From: Candidatus Neomarinimicrobiota bacterium
GTDB taxonomy: Bacteria; Fidelibacterota; UBA2242; B5-G15
DNA: 37,447 bases
NCBI GenBank assembly: GCA_017656425.1
Contig: JACDNV010000019.1
Span: 1-37,447, forward strand
Direction of reading: 5' to 3'
A program made the translations under genes and the position numbers. The notes beneath the pieces are model-generated. The model did not search any database, was not told the DNA's origin, and worked only from the letters and a program-made list of their open reading frames with translations. Shown piece after piece: positions 30,674 to 37,447 of this stretch (its first letter is position 1; the number at the start of each line of letters is the position of its first letter).

Positions 30674-33600
30674 TTATAATGAAATAGATGTACCGAATAC
30701 TATATTTCGTGGAGCTGGATATACACCACGATCGATACCAATACTGTTGTCATTGCCAGAACCAGCATCGGGATCAAATCCTGGATATTTTGTAAACGTA
30801 AAGTAATTATCGAGAGAAATATAAACCCTTAGTCCCTTAAGATTGAAGTTTTTGATAAAAGAAGATGGGAATGTATATCCAAGCTGTATTTGTTGTATTC
30901 TCAAGTAGGAAGCGTCAAAAACCATCAGGTCACTATTCCATGTTATTGCTTCTGCATTAGGTCCGGGCATAGTGCCGTCAGGATTGTCGGGACTCCAGTG
31001 ATTATCAGTAAGAACTGTTGGTTTATTACAATAAGCACGATCATTTCTAACCCAACCAATTAAAGCATCTTTACCTGAGGCTCCTTGGAAGGATATAGTG
31101 AAATCAAATCCTTTATACGCTAAGTTTACACTACCTCCAAATATAAGTTTTGGATGCGGATTTCCAATCATTGTTATATCGTCGCTGGTAATTATGCTAT
31201 CACCGTTAATATCCTCAAAAATTGCATTTCCTGTCTCGGGATCAATTCCTTTTACTTTGTACCCTCTAAAGTACCATATTGGATATCTTTTCTCAGTAGC
31301 AGTTGCAATCCATCCTGGTCCGACATTCGGACCTGTGATACGTGAAATAGTCGGGTTTAGATTCGTTACTTCGTTTTCATTAGTTGCTAAATTTATATTT
31401 ATAGAATATTGAAATTCATCTGTGTATATTCCATAATTTCTTAAACCAATCTCGAATTCAAATCCTTTGTTTGTTACATCACCAGCATTAATAAAGGCAG
31501 ACGTGTTACCAGCTCCAAAGGGGGGAGTATTGGGAGTAAGTAGATCGGTGGTTTTTTTATTGTAATAGTCGAGAGAAAAAGTAAGTCTATCATTAAATGC
31601 TCTCAGGTCGATACCTATATCCGTCTGAACTGTTGTTTCCCATGTTAGGTCTGGATTATTTAACCTATTGGGTTCTGCAGGTATTCCCATCGAACCGTCA
31701 GGAAGAGGATACTGTAATCCGCTGCTTGTAATAAACCCAATATATTCATAGCTACCAAGATTGGAGAGGCTACCATTTTTACCCCAGCTAGCTCTGACTT
31801 TCAAAAATGAAATAAAAGTTTCAGGGAAGAATCCTTCATTTGAGATGATCCATCCTGCAGAGAGTGATGGGAAGGTACCCCAGCGCCCCTCTTTAGGTAA
31901 TTTTGAAAGACTAGCGCCATCTCGACGAATATTTGCTAAAAATAGATATTTTTCTTTTAGGTTAAAAGACAATCGTCCAAAGTAACCCAATAAGCGGTCG
32001 TCATCAGTATAACCACCTACTTCATCGTTTTCAGTACTCGTTACGTAGTCAAATTCTGCAAAGGTCTCTTTATTTGCTCCCATTGGAGATGCGAATAGAC
32101 TGGTGTATCTGTGTCTGTACTGTTGTGCAGACATACCAGCCATAATGCTCATATTGTAGTTATCAGCCTCTTTATTATAGGTGACATAATTATCCCATTG
32201 CCATGTATACCAGTTATCAATGTCTTCATTTAAAGACGGCTCTTCATTATATCTGAGGTCATTGTAGTAATAGACGGGATTCCATCTGTGGTTTACCTGC
32301 CATGCCATATCAATACCTATTCTTGATATAATAGATAGATTTTTATATGGAGTAAGCTCTGCAAAAACATCTCCTAATAATTTATCCTGTTTTACACCAG
32401 GTCCTCTGGAACCAGCTCCATATTCTAAAATAACAAAAGGATTAACAATTTCGCCAGTGACGTATGGAGAGATTCCATAGATATTACCATTTTTATCTTT
32501 ACCCACATTGGGATGTTGAGCAATTATGCCTTTTACTGCCTCTGGGATCTGAGATTCATCCGTATATTTCACTGGGGTTGTCGGATCTAATTGTAGAGCA
32601 CTGGCAATAACTCCACCATACTCATTATCCTCTGCTATGGCTTTTCTAATAAAATGAGTAAAAGCGGCTTTTTCGCCTACTTTTAACCAATTTGTGATCT
32701 GATGTTCTGAATTTACTCTGATTGAATATCTTTGGAATTGGTCATGTGGTCCTGCGATTATACCATCCTGAGTTAAATATGAACCTGCAATATAAAGGTT
32801 ATAGTTTTTCCCGGCGCCTGAATAGGAGAGATAGTGTCTTTGCATATAACCTGTTTCGAAGATATCTTCTAACCAGTTGTGATCAACTTTCTGACTGATT
32901 TGATCAATTTCACGCCCTGCATCTTCTTGGTATTTTATATATTCCTTAGAGCCCATAACTTCTGGAATATGACCAACATTCGTATAACTGTTCTGGAATT
33001 CATATTCTAATACGCTTTCTCCGGGTTTGGCACTTTTAGTTGTTATTAACACTACACCATTAGCACCTTCAGCGCCGTAAATTGCTGCTGATGCAGCATC
33101 CTTAAGAACCTCAATTCTTTCGATGTCATTAGGATCAAGATAGTTTACATCGCCAGTTTTAATTCCATCAACTATGTAGATTGGATCCGTTTTACCGTGC
33201 GTACTTACACCACGTACTCTAACTTTAATTCCTGCACCAGGTGAGTTACCGGCCGGAATTACCTGCACACCGGCTGCTTTGCCCTGTAACGCTTGTTCAG
33301 GTCTTGTAATTGAAAGATTTTCGATATCATCTGCTCTGACACTGGATATCGAACCAGTGACATCACTTCTTCGCTGTATACCGTAACCAACAACAATGAC
33401 TTCTTTAAGTCCGATTGCTGATGCAACTAAGGTTACGTCAATTTGAGTCCTGTCGCCGATTTCAACATCCTTCGTTTCCATTCCAATAAACGAGAATCTT
33501 AATATTTCAGCTTCAGGTGGAACTTCAAGCCTATACTTCCCGTAATTGTCGGTAATTGTTCCAATTGTAGTTCCAGGTACGAAGACGTTAACTCCAGCAA

Positions 33601-33739
33601 GAGGATTACCATCCTCATCTGTAACAGAACCCGTTATTACTTTCTCTTGAGCGTTAAGCGGCTGGAAACAGATAAGAAAAGTTGCTGCTATAACAATTGC
33701 CCAAAAGATTGAACTGGGTAAATTAAACTTCTGTTTCAT
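30674..33739 (-). CDS. susC: SusC/RagA-family TonB-dependent outer-membrane transporter
   Basis: 1021 residues, normal length. A signal peptide (FWAIVIAATFLICFQPLNAQ) is followed by a carboxypeptidase-D-like domain (VITGSVTDEDGNPLAGVNVF, GTITDNYGKYRLEVP), a TonB-box-like KEVIVVGYG, the plug domain (SITRPEQALQGKAAGVQVIP, IYIVDGIKTGD, DPNDIERIEVLKDAASAAIY, GANGVVLITTK) and a large beta barrel ending RNIVFGTSISL. It imports the ligand captured by SusD using TonB energy. GAGGAGGGGAGC precedes the ATG. The 5' leader contains a copy of the micro-hairpin element in the sense orientation. No regulator or sigma/anti-sigma pair is adjacent. Confidence 0.95.
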   Translation of the reverse strand: MKQKFNLPSSIFWAIVIAATFLICFQPLNAQEKVITGSVTDEDGNPLAGVNVFVPGTTIGTITDNYGKYRLEVPPEAEILRFSFIGMETKDVEIGDRTQIDVTLVASAIGLKEVIVVGYGIQRRSDVTGSISSVRADDIENLSITRPEQALQGKAAGVQVIPAGNSPGAGIKVRVRGVSTHGKTDPIYIVDGIKTGDVNYLDPNDIERIEVLKDAASAAIYGAEGANGVVLITTKSAKPGESVLEYEFQNSYTNVGHIPEVMGSKEYIKYQEDAGREIDQISQKVDHNWLEDIFETGYMQRHYLSYSGAGKNYNLYIAGSYLTQDGIIAGPHDQFQRYSIRVNSEHQITNWLKVGEKAAFTHFIRKAIAEDNEYGGVIASALQLDPTTPVKYTDESQIPEAVKGIIAQHPNVGKDKNGNIYGISPYVTGEIVNPFVILEYGAGSRGPGVKQDKLLGDVFAELTPYKNLSIISRIGIDMAWQVNHRWNPVYYYNDLRYNEEPSLNEDIDNWYTWQWDNYVTYNKEADNYNMSIMAGMSAQQYRHRYTSLFASPMGANKETFAEFDYVTSTENDEVGGYTDDDRLLGYFGRLSFNLKEKYLFLANIRRDGASLSKLPKEGRWGTFPSLSAGWIISNEGFFPETFISFLKVRASWGKNGSLSNLGSYEYIGFITSSGLQYPLPDGSMGIPAEPNRLNNPDLTWETTVQTDIGIDLRAFNDRLTFSLDYYNKKTTDLLTPNTPPFGAGNTSAFINAGDVTNKGFEFEIGLRNYGIYTDEFQYSININLATNENEVTNLNPTISRITGPNVGPGWIATATEKRYPIWYFRGYKVKGIDPETGNAIFEDINGDSIITSDDITMIGNPHPKLIFGGSVNLAYKGFDFTISFQGASGKDALIGWVRNDRAYCNKPTVLTDNHWSPDNPDGTMPGPNAEAITWNSDLMVFDASYLRIQQIQLGYTFPSSFIKNFNLKGLRVYISLDNYFTFTKYPGFDPDAGSGNDNSIGIDRGVYPAPRNIVFGTSISL

Positions 33740-34434
33740 AAGCTCCCCTCCTCGTATATTATGTTTGATATTTTATAGAAAGAATCAGGAAAATACTTGT
33801 CCCGAAAGGGATTCTTAGAATAAAATATAGGGGTTCTGGTGAGATTAGATAGGAGGAGTTGACAGATGTTATGCTTTCCCTCCTTTATCAAACTCTCTAT
33901 ACCGAAAACTGTGATCTTTCTCATTGACATATTACCCCATTACTTATTTTATTTGAAATTGATAATGTATTAAATGTATTATAAGTATATTTTGTATACA
34001 TAATTATATTTTTAATCCATTAACAATCACATATTTTTAGTCGTCTGAATTTTAACCGCAACCCATTTACCTATTTACTAGATTAAGTATAATCAATGAA
34101 AAATAAAAAATCAACTAAAACGCTTCAAAAATTAGACCATTATTTAAACTGTAATATTTCTATTAGTAACCTACAACATAATTGGCTCCTTGATTTATAG
34201 AAATGATAATATGTAATTATATAAAAGATAACATTGAAATGCCTTCTGTAATAAATTTTTTATCAGATAGTCTTGTTGTTATTAAAAGGATTAATTATCC
34301 ACATATGTTAAAGATTGACTCTTGATCATTAATGATAAATTATTATTAGGATAACTTTTATAGAAAACTATTGCTTAAAAATTTAAGATATAGTATTTTT
34401 TTGGGCTTTTTAATTCAAGGAAATTGGAGTAAAT
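33740..34434. other. Divergent intergenic region between susC and the str operon
   Basis: About 700 bp, very AT-rich. I see the leader of susC with a hairpin element (33800-33820) and no supported gene. A minus-strand 64-codon frame (33736-33930) overlaps the susC start by TGA/ATG but looks like chance. TTGACT at 34315 may belong to an rpsL promoter, though no well-spaced -10 box is clear. Confidence 0.4.
33800..33820 (-). repeat. Micro-hairpin element, type A variant, in the susC leader
   Basis: Read on the minus strand: TTCTAAGAATCCC then TTTCGGGA, type A with one substitution and one extra T. It lies about 60 bp upstream of the susC start, in the sense of the susC transcript. Confidence 0.65.
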
Positions 34435-34809
34435 ATGCCAACGATAAACCAGTTAGTAAGAAGAAAAAGGAAGAAGGTAGAGAAAAAGTCAAAATCACCG
34501 GCTTTGCAGAATAATCCTCAGAAAAGGGGGGTTTGTGTAAGAGTTTACACGACTACACCAAAAAAACCCAATTCTGCATTAAGAAAAGTTGCGAAAGTAA
34601 GATTAACAAACGGATATGAAGTTATTGCCTATATACCAGGAGAAGGACATAATCTTCAAGAGCACTCCATAGTTCTTGTTGAAGGAGGAAGAGTAAAAGA
34701 CCTCCCTGGTGTTAGGTATCATATTGTGAGAGGTACACTTGATTGTGCTGGAGTGTCTGACAGGAAAAATAGTAGATCTAGGTATGGTACAAAAATGCCT
34801 AAAAAATAA
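34435..34809 (+). CDS. rpsL: 30S ribosomal protein S12
   Basis: 124 residues with the invariant starts and loops: [93 protein letters not shown]12 sits at the decoding centre. The lysines in [11 protein letters not shown] and GGRVKDLPG are those altered in streptomycin-resistant strains; both look wild-type. It is the first gene of the str operon, with GGAG upstream. Confidence 0.98.
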   Translation: MPTINQLVRRKRKKVEKKSKSPALQNNPQKRGVCVRVYTTTPKKPNSALRKVAKVRLTNGYEVIAYIPGEGHNLQEHSIVLVEGGRVKDLPGVRYHIVRGTLDCAGVSDRKNSRSRYGTKMPKK

Positions 34810-34820
34810 GAGGAAAGAAT

Positions 34821-35288
34821 ATGCCACGAAGGAAGAAAGTTAAAGAAAGAGATATAGAACCTGATCCCATTTATGGAGACAAAAAAGTAGCAAAATTTAT
34901 TAATTACATAATGCGTCGGGGTAAAATGTCTGTTGCACAGAAGATTTTCTATACTGCAATGGACATTATAGAGATGAAGACTGGCCAAAAAGGGATTGAA
35001 GTATTTAGAAAAGCAATACAAAACGTACAGCCGGTAATGGAGGTGAAATCCAGAAGAATTGGTGGTGCAACTTATCAGGTTCCCGTAGAAGTCCCAGAAA
35101 AAAGAAGATTTTTCTTGGCCTCCAAATGGCTGATATCTTTTGCCAAGGCACGTAAGGGAAAACCAATGGCTGAGAAACTAGCTGAGGAATTAATAGCTGC
35201 TTCTAAGGGCGAGGGATCTGCTATTAAGAAACGAGATGATACACATAGAATGGCAGAAGCCAATAAAGCATTTGCTCACTTTAGATAA
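34821..35288 (+). CDS. rpsG: 30S ribosomal protein S7
   Basis: 155 residues with the usual start [20 protein letters not shown] and blocks [60 protein letters not shown] and [20 protein letters not shown]. It nucleates assembly of the 30S head and binds 16S rRNA. It follows rpsL by 11 bp with GAGGAAAG upstream, as in the conserved str operon. Confidence 0.98.
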   Translation: MPRRKKVKERDIEPDPIYGDKKVAKFINYIMRRGKMSVAQKIFYTAMDIIEMKTGQKGIEVFRKAIQNVQPVMEVKSRRIGGATYQVPVEVPEKRRFFLASKWLISFAKARKGKPMAEKLAEELIAASKGEGSAIKKRDDTHRMAEANKAFAHFR

Positions 35289-35304
35289 TTAAAGTAGAAA
35301 GAAA

Positions 35305-37395
35305 ATGAAGGAAGAACAGTTACGTAAAGTACGAAATATAGGAATAATGGCTCATATAGATGCTGGTAAGACGACAACTACCGAGCGAGTACTGTATTAT
35401 ACGGGAAAGATTCATCGAATGGGTGAAGTCCATGACGGTACAGCAACAATGGACTGGATGCAGCAGGAAAAAGAAAGAGGAATAACAATTACTTCTGCTG
35501 CCACTACCTGCTATTGGAAGGACCATAGAATAAACATTATTGATACACCTGGGCATGTTGACTTTACAGCGGAGGTTGAAAGGTCACTAAGGGTACTTGA
35601 TGGTGCTATAGCTGTATTCTGTGCTGTTGGTGGGGTTGAGCCTCAGAGTGAAACTGTATGGCGACAGGCAGATAAATTCATGGTACCCAGAATTGCTTTT
35701 GTTAATAAGATGGATCGTGCGGGTGCAGATTTTTTTAATGTATTGGATATGATGAAGGAACGGCTATATACAAATCCAATACCGATTAATATTCCTGATG
35801 GTAGTGGAGATAAGTTTTCTGGAACGATAGATTTAATAAGGATGAAGAAAATAGTATATGATGATAGTCTACTAGGTGCTAAATATGAATATACGGACAT
35901 TCCGGAAGGAATAGTTGAGGTTGCGACCCGGTACAGGCAAAAGTTACTGGAAGCGGTAAGTCTTTTTGATGATCAATTACTTGAAAAATATCTGAATAAT
36001 GAAGAGATAAATGAAGAGGAAATAATAAAAGCTATTAGAGTTGGTACATTAAAAAATGAGATAGTTCCGGTACTATGTGGTTCAGCATTAAAAAATAAAG
36101 GGATTCAGCAACTTCTTGATGCCATAGTATTTTTTTTACCATCGCCGTTAGATCTACCACCAGTAGAGGGTGTAAATCCTAGAGGAACAAGAATAGAAAG
36201 AAAACCCTCTGATAGTGAACCTTTTGCAGGTTTAATTTTTAAGGTTCAATCAGATCCCCATGCAGGAAGGCTCTGTTATATCAGAGTATACTCAGGGAAT
36301 ATAAAAAAAGGTGATCGAGTATATAATTCATTACTGGATAAGAAGGAGAGAATACTTAGGATAATGTTAATGCATGCCAATAAAAGGCAGGACGTAGATA
36401 CGCTCTCAACAGGTGAAATAGGTGCAGTAATAGGTCCAAAGTTCAGTTTTACAGGCCATACCTTATGCGATTCTAAAAATCCGATAATATTAGAGTCGTT
36501 GCAATTCCCGGAGCCTGTAATTTCCATTGCTATAGAACCAAAATCGCCATCGGAATCCAAATTGCTTGAGGAGAGCATTGCAAGGTTAATTGATGAAGAT
36601 CCGACATATAAAGTATCCAGAGACGAAGAATCGGGTCAAACGGTTGTGTCTGGTATGGGAGAATTACATCTGGAGATTTTTGTAGATAGGTTGAAAAGAG
36701 AATTCGGTATATCTGTTCACGTCGGTAGACCACAGGTTTCTTACAGGGAAACCGTATCGAAAGAAGCAGTTGGAAAGGGCGTTTTTGATAAAGTTATTTC
36801 TGGTAAGAATTATTTAGCAAAGGTGAAAGTTAAAGTCAGTCAGAATAAGGAGAATGAAAATAATATATTCTTGATAAGTTTTGATAAAGCAACTATTCCA
36901 AATGAGATAGTGAACTCAGTAGAAAAAGGTATAAGGGAAAGATTGTCAAGCGGCTGTTTAGCAGGTTATCCAGTAAATAAAATCATAGTGGATGTTATTG
37001 ATGTTGAATACAGGGAGAACGAGTCAGCCGATTTTGCCTTCGAGGCTGCCGCCAGTTATGCAGTAGAATGTGCGTTGAAGAAAGCAAATCCAGTTCTAAT
37101 GGAACCTATAATGTATCTTGAGGTAGTAATTCCTGATGAGTATGTTGGAGATGTAATAAACGACCTAAATATGCGGAAGGCACATATTTTAAATATTAAT
37201 AAAAGGAAAGAATTAAACGTTATAGATTCTTATGTTCCACTGAGGAATGTTTTCGGATACGCAACAGATATTAGATCTATAGCTCAAGGTAGAGCAAGTT
37301 TTACACTAAAATTTTCACATTATGAAGTATGCAGTGAAGAGGTTCAGAAAAGTATTTTAAGCGAAAAGATAGGGTATGTATCGGAATTAGCGTAA
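35305..37395 (+). CDS. fusA: Translation elongation factor G
   Basis: 696 residues. GTPase motifs: [19 protein letters not shown] (G1), [12 protein letters not shown] (G2), [17 protein letters not shown] (G3), [12 protein letters not shown] (G4) and [16 protein letters not shown] (G5). Domain II ([20 protein letters not shown]), domain III ([20 protein letters not shown]) and domain IV/V ([19 protein letters not shown]) follow. It moves tRNAs and mRNA through the ribosome. It begins 16 bp after rpsG. Domain IV is somewhat diverged ([17 protein letters not shown] replaces the common HKKQSGGRGQYG-type loop), a pattern seen in some EF-G subfamilies, but its place in the str operon argues for the housekeeping factor. 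Confidence 0.95.
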   Translation: MKEEQLRKVRNIGIMAHIDAGKTTTTERVLYYTGKIHRMGEVHDGTATMDWMQQEKERGITITSAATTCYWKDHRINIIDTPGHVDFTAEVERSLRVLDGAIAVFCAVGGVEPQSETVWRQADKFMVPRIAFVNKMDRAGADFFNVLDMMKERLYTNPIPINIPDGSGDKFSGTIDLIRMKKIVYDDSLLGAKYEYTDIPEGIVEVATRYRQKLLEAVSLFDDQLLEKYLNNEEINEEEIIKAIRVGTLKNEIVPVLCGSALKNKGIQQLLDAIVFFLPSPLDLPPVEGVNPRGTRIERKPSDSEPFAGLIFKVQSDPHAGRLCYIRVYSGNIKKGDRVYNSLLDKKERILRIMLMHANKRQDVDTLSTGEIGAVIGPKFSFTGHTLCDSKNPIILESLQFPEPVISIAIEPKSPSESKLLEESIARLIDEDPTYKVSRDEESGQTVVSGMGELHLEIFVDRLKREFGISVHVGRPQVSYRETVSKEAVGKGVFDKVISGKNYLAKVKVKVSQNKENENNIFLISFDKATIPNEIVNSVEKGIRERLSSGCLAGYPVNKIIVDVIDVEYRENESADFAFEAAASYAVECALKKANPVLMEPIMYLEVVIPDEYVGDVINDLNMRKAHILNINKRKELNVIDSYVPLRNVFGYATDIRSIAQGRASFTLKFSHYEVCSEEVQKSILSEKIGYVSELA

Positions 37396-37410
37396 AGAAG
37401 GAGAGGAGCG

Positions 37411-37447
37411 ATGTCGAAGGAGCAATTTAAGAGGACGAAGCCGCACG
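37411..37447 (+). CDS. tuf: Elongation factor Tu, N-terminal fragment cut by the window edge
   Basis: The last 37 bases encode MSKEQFKRTKPH, the standard EF-Tu start before VNVGTIGHVDHGKT. A GGAGAGGAG site precedes the ATG and it follows fusA by 15 bp, completing the rpsL-rpsG-fusA-tuf order. Confidence 0.93.
   Translation, partial: MSKEQFKRTKPH

Noticed and set aside
31827-31846. GAAGAATCCTTC-like stretch inside susC
   Set aside because: It encodes the normal NEGFFPETF motif of SusC barrels and lacks the rest of the element, so the match is chance.
33736-33930. 64-codon minus-strand frame overlapping the susC start
   Set aside because: The composition is unremarkable, it runs through the hairpin element and has no homology I recognise; it could be a leader frame but nothing supports it.

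Overview
The window is about 37 kb of AT-rich bacterial chromosome. An isolated SusC/SusD pair, lipoproteins with lipobox cysteines and an outer-membrane barrel point to a diderm of the Bacteroidota/FCB group. Many starts carry strong AGGAGG-type ribosome binding sites, which is unusual for true Bacteroidota, so a candidate FCB-like phylum is more likely. The exact phylum cannot be fixed from the sequence alone.

Layout. (1) 1-4.1 kb: a decayed integron integrase, an attC-like site, three small plus-strand genes, and an ISL3-family IS whose transposase is interrupted by four tiny hairpin elements. (2) 4.25-5.3 kb: pheA (chorismate mutase/prephenate dehydratase). (3) 5.4-20.2 kb: a long one-way (minus-strand) series of accessory gene modules. 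Each is followed by a different palindromic site with integron attC architecture (RYYYAAC, imperfect inverted repeat with extrahelical bases, GTTRRRY). The cargo is mostly defence-like: a SEFIR/TIR protein, an Mrr-like nuclease with a PUA/EVE-like front end, a membrane-anchored UvrD helicase, a BglII-like restriction-modification pair, a four-gene modification/nuclease operon with a truncated methyltransferase, and a 1014-residue DUF4062-STAND-TPR protein. It reads as an integron cassette array, or a cluster of attC sites without an adjacent integrase. (4) 20.7-26.9 kb: a tetR-controlled operon of outer-membrane barrel, Lol/MacB-type ABC ATPase, two FtsX-fold permeases, a LolA-like periplasmic carrier and a THEP1-type NTPase. 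(5) 27-29 kb: a possible phase-variable membrane protein with an 8-bp tandem repeat at its frame junction, then a dead IS256-family transposase carrying eight of the same hairpin elements. (6) 29-33.7 kb: susD and susC. (7) 34.4 kb to the end: the str operon rpsL-rpsG-fusA-tuf (tuf cut by the window edge).

The most striking signal is the family of 20, 21 and 22-bp hairpin elements inserted into the two transposase genes. Removing each element exactly, with no scar, restores the expected transposase protein at every one of 12 sites. For the ISL3 transposase it turns a frameshifted gene into one intact 413-codon frame. All 12 lie in the same orientation relative to the transposase mRNA, one is nested inside another, and their stems show compensatory changes. 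They are either extremely small mobile repeats or elements dealt with at the RNA or translation level.
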